Positions 27,167 through 37,184 of a stretch of DNA of 64,000 nt are shown piece after piece. Position numbers and translations under genes: made by a program. Position 1 is the first letter of the stretch, and each line of letters starts with the position of its first letter. Under the pieces are notes generated by a model. It saw nothing but the letters and a program-made list of their open reading frames with translations, made no database searches and was not told the DNA's origin. This DNA comes from JAGTVG01 sp964389805 (lineage in GTDB: Bacteria; Bacteroidota; Bacteroidia; Cytophagales; Cyclobacteriaceae). The stretch spans positions 16,395-80,394 of the forward strand of contig CAYMFU010000052.1 of NCBI GenBank assembly GCA_964389805.1, read 5' to 3'.

Positions 27167-30142
27167 TTAAAATAGTTTGAGAGATATATCATTTTTATAT
27201 TCCTTTTTAATCTTGATATTTCGCTGGTAGTTTCCCCAACTCAGGTCAACATAGTCTATTTCATTATTGATGAGGAGGTGTAGGCTTTCATCATTTTTTG
27301 CTATCCGGCAACTATGCCGACCGTCACTCTGTACTGACAATATCATACTGTTTTCTTTTAACAGCCGGTATTCTATAATATCTTCTTTAGTCGATTTGGC
27401 CTGGTAGGTCAGCTGATCGCCTGGGGATTCATGCTCAGTACCCTCATAGTAAAAACTTTTAGTATCCAAATTCCAGTTTTTCTCAGGCCTGGTTCGATAG
27501 TATTTTATATCATTTGCATATAATCCGACGGTTCCCCTTCGCGTAGAAAGATGATCAGAGGGATAATATGACCAATATGAATCCCTTGACCATGAAAGAG
27601 AATCAATATCATTCTCCAGTTCAAAGCGGATTCCTATTTCACGAATGAATTCATCCGGGATTTTTTTAACCTGATATTTTACCTTCATTATACCATCAGA
27701 ACTGATATTGAGACTGAATTCCACAGCTGACAGGTCTTTGATTTCTCCTTTAAGATGAACTTTCACAGCATTGGATTCAAGGCTATAGGATAGCTTCTTT
27801 AAGTTCCAATTCTCACCATAATCCGTTATTTCGTGATAGGAATACATTACAGCCTTGCCTTTCGCTCGAAGGTTAATGTATGGACCGGATAATGATATAG
27901 TATCCGAGGCTTTGATCATTTTTTGTATCAGCCCGGTATTTTTATCAATCAGGATCTTTGTATGGGTATTGCATAAGATTATTAGTTGATCCTTAGTTTC
28001 TTCAACATTAATATTTCCACCTATCGGCTTAGAACCATTAGTAGTTTTCGTTGACTTCAAATTCAGTTCATATTTATCGATCAATGCGCCATTAGAATCT
28101 CTAAATTCCAGTATTGCAGGTAGTCCGGGATCCCATTTTTCCATATTAATTTTAATTAGCCCTTTTGTGTGCGGTTTTATCGAGGGGGATTTTATAGTCC
28201 TTTCTTCATCTTTATAAAAAAGTTTAATCGTTAATTCATCAATATTGGTATGATCAAACCGGTTGTATAATGGAAGAGTAACCTGGGACCCTTCTTTGTA
28301 ATTTTCCACTTCAGTTTGAAGTAATTTCACTGGAGAGTATGCTTTTTTTGTATTCCAGAATTCCGGCTTTTTTCTTCTCCAGGTATCCACAATACCCCAT
28401 TCTCCATAGCCAACGGTATTCCCTGTATAGGCGGCTGGAATCACATTTTTATCAATTTTACCCCACCATTCATTATAACCCGGTAGTGAATCCGGTAGCA
28501 TAAAACTTTCATCGATCATGCCCCATATGGCCCCTCCCAGGCCGCCATCAGCTTCAAAGGTTTTTTGCCACATCATGTCCAAACTTCTCCCCCAGAAATC
28601 CCGGATGTTGGGATCTTCGATCACTGTAAAATTATTGTAACAAGCCACATGGGCCCATTCATCAAATATTACAGGCATTTGCTTGAAGCCAAAATCAATA
28701 GTTTTAATTCCATATTGGTTCATATTTCCGGAGGTGTCCGGATAGTGCATACTCAGGATTTCATAGGAATCAATCCCTTCCGGTACCTTTCCCGGGTAGC
28801 TGAAAATCACTGGACGGGTATCGTCATTTTCCTTCACCCAGTCAAATGATCTTTTAAAATTAGAACCGAATTCATTTTCATTGCCAATAGACCACATAAT
28901 TACAGAGGGATGGTTTTTATGATTATTCACCATTTCAGCCAATTGCATCAGATAACGATCTGTAAATTCAGGTTCATTTTCTGAATCCCCTGGTCTGTAT
29001 TCTTCTGTGCGATGTGAACCGACGAAGCAGACAGCAGTTTCATCTTCCACATATAAACCATAAATATCACACAAGCTTAAAAAATTCTCTGATGGTGGAT
29101 AGTGTGATGTCCGGATGAAATTCATATTGGCTTCTTTGGCCAATAAAACATCCTTCAAGTCATATTCTGGTGTTGAAAGCCTGCCCAATAAAGGATGAAT
29201 ATCATGACGGCAGGCCCCGCGGAGTTTAACTTCTTTACCGTTTACCAGAAGTTTATTTCCTTGAACTGAGACCTCCCGAAATCCAATCGGCATATTTTTC
29301 TGCCATAATATGTCACCATTCTCCAATAGAGAAATTTTCAACTCATACAAATTTGGATGTTCAGCATCCCATTTAAGTGGATCCAGAATATGATTTTCAA
29401 AGGAGAAATCTTTCGTGTCCTTTAGCTTCAGGATGGTATTTTTAAGAGGGATAGCTGTGTTTTCAGGATCAAATAATGCCAGGGAAATTTCAATGTTTTC
29501 TTCTGGATGGTTGTTGATTTTACCTTTAACAATAAGATTGGCATGTTGAAATTTGCTATCCAGATCAGTACTTATAGCAATCGTTTCCGGATAATTGACA
29601 GGTAGTGTGAGCAATTTTACATTTCGCAGAATGCCTCCAATCTGATGTTTGGCGTAACCGCTGGCATATGATATTTCGTCGGCCCTGTCGGTAACCTCAA
29701 CAATTATAGTAGCTTTTTCTCCCGGTCTTATAGCTTCGGATATATCGCAATCCCATGTCGTAAATCCTCCGTGGTGATCCCGGATAAAGATTCCATTTAC
29801 CCAAACCCTGGCAAAACTATACACGCCCTCAAAGCGGAGTTTTACGGTCTTAGCATTTATGTCCTGGGGAACGGTAAAGGATTTTTTATATACAAAGGGT
29901 ATATCATGTTTAATGGGGTATCCCTGCATCATCACTTCTCCGGGAACCTGAATGTCATGCCAAAGCATATTCCCTTGATTTAATTCCCAGAATCTTCCGG
30001 AAGGCTCTAAACATATCTGCCAGGTCCCATTAAGGTTCACTACTGGATTTGATACGTCTTTTACATATATCTGCCCTGATATTTGTGCTTCGGTATTAAA
30101 ACGAACTGCCAATAATGAAAGAAAAATAATAAACCTTGACAT
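27167..30142 (-). CDS. Exported glycoside hydrolase family 2 enzyme
   Basis: 991 residues from the ATG at 30140-30142. The frame is open for another 81 codons, but those overlap the DinB gene and look like out-of-frame sequence; this start gives a signal peptide (FIIFLSLLAVRFNTEAQ). Domains run sugar-binding jelly roll, Ig-like, TIM barrel (KLRGACRHDIHPLLG opens the barrel), then Ig-like C-terminal parts. Acid/base Glu is in MWSIGNENEFG and nucleophile Glu in VIFDEWAH. It is a retaining beta-galactosidase, beta-glucuronidase or related exo-enzyme acting in the periplasm; the sugar is not clear from sequence. Confidence 0.9.
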   Translation of the reverse strand: MSRFIIFLSLLAVRFNTEAQISGQIYVKDVSNPVVNLNGTWQICLEPSGRFWELNQGNMLWHDIQVPGEVMMQGYPIKHDIPFVYKKSFTVPQDINAKTVKLRFEGVYSFARVWVNGIFIRDHHGGFTTWDCDISEAIRPGEKATIIVEVTDRADEISYASGYAKHQIGGILRNVKLLTLPVNYPETIAISTDLDSKFQHANLIVKGKINNHPEENIEISLALFDPENTAIPLKNTILKLKDTKDFSFENHILDPLKWDAEHPNLYELKISLLENGDILWQKNMPIGFREVSVQGNKLLVNGKEVKLRGACRHDIHPLLGRLSTPEYDLKDVLLAKEANMNFIRTSHYPPSENFLSLCDIYGLYVEDETAVCFVGSHRTEEYRPGDSENEPEFTDRYLMQLAEMVNNHKNHPSVIMWSIGNENEFGSNFKRSFDWVKENDDTRPVIFSYPGKVPEGIDSYEILSMHYPDTSGNMNQYGIKTIDFGFKQMPVIFDEWAHVACYNNFTVIEDPNIRDFWGRSLDMMWQKTFEADGGLGGAIWGMIDESFMLPDSLPGYNEWWGKIDKNVIPAAYTGNTVGYGEWGIVDTWRRKKPEFWNTKKAYSPVKLLQTEVENYKEGSQVTLPLYNRFDHTNIDELTIKLFYKDEERTIKSPSIKPHTKGLIKINMEKWDPGLPAILEFRDSNGALIDKYELNLKSTKTTNGSKPIGGNINVEETKDQLIILCNTHTKILIDKNTGLIQKMIKASDTISLSGPYINLRAKGKAVMYSYHEITDYGENWNLKKLSYSLESNAVKVHLKGEIKDLSAVEFSLNISSDGIMKVKYQVKKIPDEFIREIGIRFELENDIDSLSWSRDSYWSYYPSDHLSTRRGTVGLYANDIKYYRTRPEKNWNLDTKSFYYEGTEHESPGDQLTYQAKSTKEDIIEYRLLKENSMILSVQSDGRHSCRIAKNDESLHLLINNEIDYVDLSWGNYQRNIKIKKEYKNDISLKLF

Positions 30143-30177
30143 TACCCGGGGATTAAAAAATGGCAAAAAAAATTCAT

Positions 30178-30678
30178 TTACTCCTGTGCTTCCATACCGT
30201 ATTGAGACCATTCTTCCTTGGAAGGCCCGTAAATACCGGGAACTTTCAAATTCTGAAGACGCATCAGAATAGTCATTTGCGCTCTGTGATGGATCTGGTG
30301 TTTTATCAAAATGGATAATATCTTCCGCCCTTGCCAGGTTTGTCCGTAAATTTTCAATTCCCTTGTAAGATCGGCATCTGTCCATTTCTGCTCAAGTATC
30401 TCATAAAGCTTCGAACTATGTTCTTTATATAGATCAATAATCTTAGGAAAAGAGGTAGGAATATCCATTCCTTCAAGGGGATCATCTTCTATAATACCAC
30501 AACTTTTAGGCATTTCCGTTACCGTTTGAGTAATATGCCAAGCCATACGATCAAATGAACGTATGTTTTCATTTTCCTTAACAGATTTTACTGAATCAGG
30601 GATATTTGAAAAAACTTTTATGGTGGCTTCAATTTCTTCTTTCCAGTCTTCAAGGAAGTCTTTTATTTTTTGATACAT
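30178..30678 (-). CDS. DinB/YfiT-family putative metalloenzyme
   Basis: 166 residues of a four-helix bundle. Predicted metal His residues are in DRMAWHITQTV and LIKHQIHHRAQMT, the usual DinB triad. Such proteins are thiol-dependent transferases or of unknown role. It lies between GH2 (35 bases downstream) and GH9 (259 bases upstream), all on the minus strand. Confidence 0.85.
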   Translation of the reverse strand: MYQKIKDFLEDWKEEIEATIKVFSNIPDSVKSVKENENIRSFDRMAWHITQTVTEMPKSCGIIEDDPLEGMDIPTSFPKIIDLYKEHSSKLYEILEQKWTDADLTRELKIYGQTWQGRKILSILIKHQIHHRAQMTILMRLQNLKVPGIYGPSKEEWSQYGMEAQE

Positions 30679-30937
30679 GAATTCAAGATATTATTCCATA
30701 TCCAATTTAATAAATTATTAAACCGGGAGGTAATAATTTAATATTTGATTTAAAATACGTTCAAATTTCAGTATGCGAAAAGGAAATTATAATCAGTCTT
30801 AAATACCTGTTATTAACATGATGTCAAAAAAGCTATATCATCCGGATATAGGTTCCGGCAATTGTTTTTTTAAAATATAAGAGGATTGAGAAATGAAGTA
30901 TAGATTAAATAACACAATTATTGTTTTATTCATCCGG

Positions 30938-32638
30938 TTATAGTTGTGAAAGGGCCATTAAGAACCATCCTGCATGTGGTATCCATTGTTCTGACCATCG
31001 CCATTGTTGTGCCGGATCATTATTATAGGGCAATGGCATAAATGAAATATCCGATTCATTTTCAAATCCTGAAGTAATTCCATTACATATACCACCCCGA
31101 TAATTTACATTTACGGGTTCAAGATATTCCGGATTGTTATATCCAATTCCATCCAGCATACAGGTATTGTAAGGATTCAATCCCAGAATCCAGTTGATCT
31201 GGTCAATTGCATATTCTTTAGCCTTGTTTTTCTTTTCATTCGATAGATGGGGTCCAGCCTTTAACATAGCTGTAGCAAGAGAAGCGATCCTGGCATTTTC
31301 TCCCTGCCACCAATATCCCGATTCATTGTTATGAGGAAAAAAGAATGAGGATTTCGGTTCAGATTCATTAGCGGGCTTTACGTATTGTCTGGGATATCCA
31401 AACGGATTAATAACCTCATTTGTGATCATAAGTTCAAAATCAATGGCTGTTTGTATACTTAGAATGATTTCATTCCGAACATGTTGATCTTTTTCAATTT
31501 CAAGATATTTGCAGAGGGCTATTAATGGCAGGCCAGCATCGGAGGCATGAAAAAATGGCCTGCTTCCTTTTTCATCAGCCCTCCACCAGCCGGAATAATT
31601 GGAGTCAACATATAGCCGATTGATCAGCATTTGTGATCGTTTTCTTGTATGATCGATATAAGATTCATCCCTTGTCGTTTCGTATAATTCTATTGTGGCC
31701 AATAGGAAACAGTAATCATCAATGATATTTTCTATTCCATCATCGAGGTATTCCTGATTCTTTTTTAGGAGGTGACGGAATCCCTGTACAGCCCTATCAA
31801 TATATACTTCTTTTTTATATTCTCCTTCGTAACCGGATCTGGCAGTTTTCGCCAATGCTGCAATCGCCATCCCGCCGCCCTGTCGGAAGCCAGCCTGAAA
31901 ATCAGCAGATCGCTTACCATTTTGACCTTCGTAAGCACATATTTCCCTTTTTCCTGGATCTTTACTCCAATTATCAAATACGGTCATATAAAAATAACCT
32001 TCCGGATCCTGCATTCTGACAAGAAAATCAGCTCCATAAACTGCTTCTTCAATTAAGGATTCTTTGAAATTATTGGATACAAATGATTTTTTTTGAATTG
32101 CATCATAAGATTCCAGCATGCTCCATATGATCAATGGCGTTTGCTGTGGATTTAAATAATTGGCATAGCTTAGATGACTTAAATACTTGCTGACATCGCC
32201 TGAGGCATCATTCCATCCACCGTATACATCGACGCGGTCATTTCTATTTCCAAAAAATGATACATGGGAGTCTTTTTCTTTGTATTTTTTATCAGGATGC
32301 TGGGATTTGAATCCTTCCAATATTAAAGGCAGGCATGACGATTGAATGATATCCCTTTCAATTCTAAACCAATTACTTATTATTTCGTCTTGATCAACAT
32401 TTATAATAATTTGATAGGGCCCGGAGTTTTTAATATTTGAAAAAAATCCTTCATAGGCCTTGCCGGTATGCCATTCATCGATCTGCCCTCCTTCCCTCAA
32501 TTCACCTTTATGGATAATTTTATGATTACTATCAGCCACCATAAATTGTTTGGGTACTTCTTTAGATTTAGTTTGAAAAACAAATTTTTTTATCCCGGAA
32601 CTAGTATATCCTATATGATTTATCAGTATGGCAGACAT
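30938..32638 (-). CDS. Glycoside hydrolase family 9 enzyme without signal peptide
   Basis: 566 residues. An Ig-like N-terminal domain (about 1-95; QIDEWHTGKAYEGFF) precedes an alpha/alpha-barrel. GGWNDASGDVSKY (Asp144, Asp148) corresponds to the catalytic DAGD of GH9, with one inserted residue. Glu550 in RWSEQWIPHAG fits the general acid. The usual HHR segment after the NPYNTCMLDGIGYNNPEY stretch is missing. No signal peptide is visible, so it is likely cytoplasmic, as with the intracellular cellodextrin- or glucosaminide-cleaving members of the family. It may work on short beta-glucan or chitosan oligomers after import. Confidence 0.85.
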   Translation of the reverse strand: MSAILINHIGYTSSGIKKFVFQTKSKEVPKQFMVADSNHKIIHKGELREGGQIDEWHTGKAYEGFFSNIKNSGPYQIIINVDQDEIISNWFRIERDIIQSSCLPLILEGFKSQHPDKKYKEKDSHVSFFGNRNDRVDVYGGWNDASGDVSKYLSHLSYANYLNPQQTPLIIWSMLESYDAIQKKSFVSNNFKESLIEEAVYGADFLVRMQDPEGYFYMTVFDNWSKDPGKREICAYEGQNGKRSADFQAGFRQGGGMAIAALAKTARSGYEGEYKKEVYIDRAVQGFRHLLKKNQEYLDDGIENIIDDYCFLLATIELYETTRDESYIDHTRKRSQMLINRLYVDSNYSGWWRADEKGSRPFFHASDAGLPLIALCKYLEIEKDQHVRNEIILSIQTAIDFELMITNEVINPFGYPRQYVKPANESEPKSSFFFPHNNESGYWWQGENARIASLATAMLKAGPHLSNEKKNKAKEYAIDQINWILGLNPYNTCMLDGIGYNNPEYLEPVNVNYRGGICNGITSGFENESDISFMPLPYNNDPAQQWRWSEQWIPHAGWFLMALSQL

Positions 32639-32662
32639 CTTTTAAAATTATTTAAGCAATAT

Positions 32663-32694
32663 AAAAAAAGCCCGCTGGAACTACCAGCAGGCTT
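32663..32694 (-). terminator. Rho-independent terminator of ppdK
   Basis: Read on the minus strand: an 11-bp stem (AAGCCTGCTGG with CCAGCGGGCTT, one mismatch), loop TAGTT, then a run of seven T. It sits 27 bases past the ppdK stop and ends transcription before the GH9 gene. Confidence 0.85.
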
Positions 32695-32720
32695 ATATAT
32701 TTTGCTTATTTCTATTGAGA

Positions 32721-35402
32721 TTAAGCTTCTCTCACTGCGGCTTGTGCAGCAGCAAGTCTGGCTATAGGTACACGGAATGGTGAGCAACTCACATAGTTCA
32801 TTCCAACCCTGTGACAGAACTCGACTGATCTTGGATCCCCGCCATGCTCGCCACAAATACCTACCTTCAAATCAGGTTTAGTCTGGCGGCCTCTTTGAAT
32901 GCCAATCTCAACCAATTGTCCAACACCTTCCTGATCCAATGTTTGGAATGGATCATCCGGAAGGATTTCTTTATGAACATATTCCGGCAAGAAAGTTCCT
33001 GCATCATCACGGCTGTATCCAAATGCCATTTGAGTTAGGTCATTGGTTCCAAAAGAAAAGAATTCAGCTTCTTCAGCTACTTTATCAGCAGTTAAAGCAG
33101 CGCGTGGTATTTCGATCATTGTTCCGATCAAATAATCAACCTTTGCACCCATTTCTTCCTGAACCTTTTCAGCAGTCGCCCGAACTACAACTTTCTGGTC
33201 AGCTAATTCTGCCTTGGTTCCAATAAGTGGAATCATTATCTCAGGAAACACCTTAACACCTTCTTTAGTCAGTTGACATGCAGCTTCCATAATGGCTCGT
33301 GCCTGCATTTCAGTGATTTCAGGATAGGTAACACCTAATCGACATCCACGATGTCCCAGCATCGGGTTGAATTCATGAAGTGCAGCAACTTTAGCTTTGA
33401 CTTCTTCCAGGGTGATACCCATTTCATCAGCCATTTCCTGCTGATTTTCTGGCTCATGTGGAAGGAATTCATGCAAAGGTGGATCCAGTGTTCTTACCGT
33501 AACAGGCAGATCATGCATGGCTTTGAAAATACCATAGAAATCTTCTCTCTGATATGGCAATAATTTATCAAGCGCTTTCCTTCTTCCTTCTTCATCATCA
33601 GAAAGAATCATTTCCCTAACCGCTTTGATTCGGTCACCTTCGAAAAACATATGTTCCGTACGGCAAAGTCCTATGCCTTCAGCACCAAAGTTTCTTCCAA
33701 CATCTGAATCGTGAGGAGTATCTGCATTGGTTCTGACATTAATGGTTCTGAATTCATCAGCCCATCCCATTAAAATACCGAAGTTACCTGACAATTCAGG
33801 ATCGATGGTTGGTACTTTTCCTTCGAGAACTGTTCCTTCTGAACCGTCGAGTGAAATCCAATCGCCTTCGTTATAAGTGTTGCCACCTACTGACATCGTT
33901 TTGGACTTATAATTGATATCTAATGCACTACATCCAGCTACACAACATGTGCCCATACCGCGTGCGACGACGGCAGCGTGTGAGGTCATACCTCCACGTG
34001 AGGTAAGAATACCCTTCGCAACGTGCATTCCGCCAATATCTTCCGGAGAAGTCTCAATTCTAACGAGAATTACATCTTCACCCTTTGCGGACCAATCTTC
34101 AGCTTCATCAGCGTGGAAGACTATTTTACCTGTTGCTGCACCTGGAGAAGCAGGCAATCCTTTAGCAAGGGTGTTCTTGTCAGCTTTAGGATCAAACATC
34201 GGGTGGAGTAATTGATCGAGAGCTGCAGGAGCCACTCTCAATACTCCGGTTTTCTTGTCAATCAATCCTTCTTCAACCATTTCCACAGCAATTCTAACAG
34301 CAGCTTCTGCGGTACGCTTACCGTTTCGGGTCTGCAGCATCCACAACCTGCCTTGCTGTATGGTGAACTCAATATCCTGCATGTCTTTATAATGCTTCTC
34401 CAGTTTCTGGTATATTGAAACCAGGTCAGCATATGGTTCTGGCATTAGTGCTTCCAGTGTCACCTGGCTATCGTCACTTTGTGTTGATGTATTGACAGGC
34501 TGAGGCGTTCTGATTCCAGCTACAACGTCTTCACCTTGTGCATTTACCAGGTATTCACCGTAAAACTGCCTGTTACCTGTTGCCGGGTCCCGTGTAAAGG
34601 CAACACCAGTGGCGCAATCATCGCCCATGTTACCATAAACCATAGTCTGAACGTTAACAGCTGTACCCCAATTGGATGGGATATTATTCAATGCCCTGTA
34701 TGTTTTAGCTCTGTCATTCATCCAGCTACCAAATACAGCACCTACAGCACCCCATAACTGCTCCATTGGATCTTCCGGAAAATCTCTTCCGGTTTCTCTC
34801 TTAATGGCTTGCTTGAATTCAGCAACGAGTTCCTGAAGGTCCTCGGTGGTAAGATCAGTGTCAAGTTCAACACCTTTTGCCTTTTTCTTTTCCTCGATGA
34901 TCACCTCGAAAGGATCTTCATCTTCCTTATTCTGCGGTTTAAGATCCAGAACAACATCACCATACATTTGAACGAACCTTCTGAATGAATCCCATGCGAA
35001 TCTTGGCTTACCTGAAAGTTCGGCAAGACCTTCTACGATCACATCGTTCAAGCCGAGGTTAAGAACAGTATCCATCATACCTGGCATTGATGCCCTGGCA
35101 CCTGAGCGTACAGATAACAATAATGGATTTTTAGGATCACCAAAGGTCATTCCCATTTCTTCCTCTACCTTCTTAATGGTAGCTGCAACTTCCTCTTCCA
35201 ATCCGGCAGGATAGTTTCTATTGTTTTCGTAAAACTCTGTACAAACTTCTGTTGTAATTGTAAAACCAGGAGGAACAGGAATGCCAATATTGCACATTTC
35301 AGCGAGGTTGGCCCCCTTACCTCCAAGTAAGTTTTTCATTTCTGCTTTTCCATCTGATTTGTTGGCAGCAAAAAAGTAAACATATTTTTTACCTGATTTC
35401 AT
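32721..35402 (-). CDS. ppdK: Pyruvate, phosphate dikinase
   Basis: 893 residues, normal for the family. The N-terminal nucleotide-binding domain starts YVYFFAANKSDGKAEMKNLLGGKGANLAEM, with SVRSGARASMPGMMDT; the swivelling domain has the phosphorylated His near residue 475 in SRGGMTSHAAVVARG; the C-terminal TIM barrel binds pyruvate (GLCRTEHMFF, LGHRGCRLGV, FGTNDLTQM, GICGEHGG). It interconverts pyruvate, ATP and phosphate with phosphoenolpyruvate, AMP and diphosphate; in heterotrophs it serves either glycolysis with PPi or gluconeogenesis. A single transcript is likely, with a promoter element at 35496-35503 and a terminator at 32663-32694. Confidence 0.97.
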   Translation of the reverse strand: MKSGKKYVYFFAANKSDGKAEMKNLLGGKGANLAEMCNIGIPVPPGFTITTEVCTEFYENNRNYPAGLEEEVAATIKKVEEEMGMTFGDPKNPLLLSVRSGARASMPGMMDTVLNLGLNDVIVEGLAELSGKPRFAWDSFRRFVQMYGDVVLDLKPQNKEDEDPFEVIIEEKKKAKGVELDTDLTTEDLQELVAEFKQAIKRETGRDFPEDPMEQLWGAVGAVFGSWMNDRAKTYRALNNIPSNWGTAVNVQTMVYGNMGDDCATGVAFTRDPATGNRQFYGEYLVNAQGEDVVAGIRTPQPVNTSTQSDDSQVTLEALMPEPYADLVSIYQKLEKHYKDMQDIEFTIQQGRLWMLQTRNGKRTAEAAVRIAVEMVEEGLIDKKTGVLRVAPAALDQLLHPMFDPKADKNTLAKGLPASPGAATGKIVFHADEAEDWSAKGEDVILVRIETSPEDIGGMHVAKGILTSRGGMTSHAAVVARGMGTCCVAGCSALDINYKSKTMSVGGNTYNEGDWISLDGSEGTVLEGKVPTIDPELSGNFGILMGWADEFRTINVRTNADTPHDSDVGRNFGAEGIGLCRTEHMFFEGDRIKAVREMILSDDEEGRRKALDKLLPYQREDFYGIFKAMHDLPVTVRTLDPPLHEFLPHEPENQQEMADEMGITLEEVKAKVAALHEFNPMLGHRGCRLGVTYPEITEMQARAIMEAACQLTKEGVKVFPEIMIPLIGTKAELADQKVVVRATAEKVQEEMGAKVDYLIGTMIEIPRAALTADKVAEEAEFFSFGTNDLTQMAFGYSRDDAGTFLPEYVHKEILPDDPFQTLDQEGVGQLVEIGIQRGRQTKPDLKVGICGEHGGDPRSVEFCHRVGMNYVSCSPFRVPIARLAAAQAAVREA

Positions 35403-35495
35403 AAATAACTATTTTGATTAAAGAAAATCTATTGAATTCGAATTAAAATTTTATTAAGAAAAATCTGCAAAGAACCTTCCTAAAAAATTGAACCA

Positions 35496-35503
35496 CAAAG
35501 ATA
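35496..35503 (-). promoter_or_regulatory. Candidate ppdK -7 promoter element
   Basis: Read on the minus strand as TATCTTTG, a full match to TAnnTTTG, about 95 bases before the ppdK ATG. A TTTTTTG lies 13 bases upstream, which is closer than the usual -33 spacing. Confidence 0.45.
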
Positions 35504-35589
35504 TACAATCGACAGGCAAAAAATATGGGTAAATGTCATAAAATCGCTAAATTTTGCATAATCATTCTGACTTATGAATACCTGATCCC

Positions 35590-35605
35590 AGTAAATATAT
35601 TTACT
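35590..35605. promoter_or_regulatory. Perfect 16-bp palindrome, possible operator
   Basis: AGTAAATATATTTACT reads the same on both strands. It sits between the divergent ppdK and histidine-phosphatase genes, about 35 bases before the latter. AT-rich sequence makes chance palindromes easier, so an operator role is inference. Confidence 0.35.
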
Positions 35606-35639
35606 GCTTACATTTACGAATACGGAAACAGATTATATT

Positions 35640-36383
35640 TTGATTAAGTTTTTATATATCGCTATTATATCGAGTTCATTTTTATGGACTTCAGATGATA
35701 AATCAGAAGATAAAAAAACCTATTCAGAGATCAAATCCTGGTATAAAAACAGTAAGGATAAACCTGTCACATTTTATCCAACTCATACAAATGAACGCTT
35801 GAAGAATAAATCATTACTTCAGATTATTCTCATTCGTCACGGAAATCCTGAGATAAATAAAAATGGCTGGTTCAGTTATAAAGCTGCAAAAAATTATATA
35901 AAAGCTTATGATACTGTCAATGTAAGAAGTATTGAAAAACCTCCTGTTATATTAGAATCAGACGAAGAGGTTAAGATCTATAGCAGTTCCTTGTACAGGG
36001 CATATGATACCGCACTGAAAATTTTTGGCGATGATAGAACCATCGATATGGATTCTGTATTTATCGAATTTCAAAGAGAAATAACACCTTTACCTTTGAT
36101 TTTACCCATAAAAGCTTGGACCGGTTTATCCAGGTTTTTTTGGATCATCGGACTCCACTCCACTGACATCCCCAGTTTTCGGTCAGAAAAATCCAGAGCC
36201 GAGAGGGGCGCGGAATTACTGGAAATGGCTACCATGGAAAATAATAAAGTAATCCTTGTGGGACATGGCTTTTTAAATAAATATATCGTGCGGAGTTTAA
36301 AGAAAAATGGTTGGAAGCATTCATTTAATGGCGGTAATGATTACCTGGCTGTCCAGGTAATGACTAAAATTGAGTATAAATGA
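35640..36383 (+). CDS. Histidine phosphatase (phosphoglycerate mutase-like), exported
   Basis: About 247 residues from a TTG codon at 35640; no ATG is in frame nearby, so the start is less sure than the frame. The N-terminus is hydrophobic (FLYIAIISSSFLWTSDD), as a signal peptide. The phosphohistidine motif is LIRHGNPE and the second His is in VILVGHGFLNK, both needed for catalysis. The protein is probably periplasmic. SixA/PGAM-like members remove phosphate from small molecules or proteins; substrate is unknown here. Confidence 0.8.
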   Translation: MIKFLYIAIISSSFLWTSDDKSEDKKTYSEIKSWYKNSKDKPVTFYPTHTNERLKNKSLLQIILIRHGNPEINKNGWFSYKAAKNYIKAYDTVNVRSIEKPPVILESDEEVKIYSSSLYRAYDTALKIFGDDRTIDMDSVFIEFQREITPLPLILPIKAWTGLSRFFWIIGLHSTDIPSFRSEKSRAERGAELLEMATMENNKVILVGHGFLNKYIVRSLKKNGWKHSFNGGNDYLAVQVMTKIEYK

Positions 36384-36588
36384 TCCGTAAATTTCATTTC
36401 GTCCTAAAAATTGCCCTGTTCATCGAGATTTTTTGCTGGTTTTAACTTTCCGAGCGAATTTTCCATCATAAATGAAAATTATGGTTCATTGGATAACATT
36501 AGAAATAATTGTAAGAAACTTTTAGTTAATGGAGATAATTATTTCCCGTTTATGTTTCAATGTTCCGGTCAAATAAATCTTAAAAGTC

Positions 36589-37173
36589 ATGAAAACTAAA
36601 AATGCATTATTCCTGATTGTAATTTTAATCTCAGCTCAGTCTTGTACAATATTTTCATTAAATCCTCTTTATCATGATGAAGATTTGCTTGAACCCAACG
36701 AATTAGTTGGATTATGGCAGGATGCAGATGAAGGGGAAGAATATGTCTCTTTTGAAAAGTACGAGGATAAAAAATATATTCTACGATATATGGAAAACAA
36801 TGAAGATCCGAAGGAAAGTGATACAATTTCGTATGAAGCTGGACTTCTGAAACTGGGAGATCATTATTTTATTGATTTGTATCCCTATTATGACGAGGGA
36901 TTTGAAGAGGAAGATTATTTATTCAGAAGCTTCATTCCTGCCCATGCGGTCTTAAAGATTGAATGGGGAAATGATAAAATGCAATTGTACACCTTATCTT
37001 ATGATAGACTAAATGAACTGTTTGAGCAAAACAGAATTCGGATAAGACATCAGATGTTTGAGGAATATATAGTCATAACTGCATCTACAGAAGAATTACA
37101 AAAGTTTATCAGAAAATATGCGGATGATGAATTGGCCTTTGATGATCCGGATAAATTAATTAAAATTAGATAA
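36589..37173 (+). CDS. Lipoprotein of unknown function, first gene of a LytS/LytTR operon
   Basis: 194 residues. Signal peptide with lipobox ending QSC (Cys19). The mature part is acidic and rich in Glu, Asp and Tyr (DADEGEEYVSFEKYEDKKY), with a repeated beta-strand feel. I recognise no family. It ends 12 bases before the histidine kinase gene and so is probably translated from the same transcript, which makes it a candidate signal-handling partner of the kinase. Confidence 0.7.
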   Translation: MKTKNALFLIVILISAQSCTIFSLNPLYHDEDLLEPNELVGLWQDADEGEEYVSFEKYEDKKYILRYMENNEDPKESDTISYEAGLLKLGDHYFIDLYPYYDEGFEEEDYLFRSFIPAHAVLKIEWGNDKMQLYTLSYDRLNELFEQNRIRIRHQMFEEYIVITASTEELQKFIRKYADDELAFDDPDKLIKIR

Positions 37174-37184
37174 ACAGTATTAAA

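Noticed and set aside
30143..30385. An 81-codon upstream extension of the GH2 reading frame
   Set aside because: It overlaps the DinB gene in another frame, and the internal ATG at 30140-30142 starts a normal signal peptide.
34536..34757. ORF antisense to ppdK
   Set aside because: A shadow of the conserved ppdK frame with no start context or family likeness.
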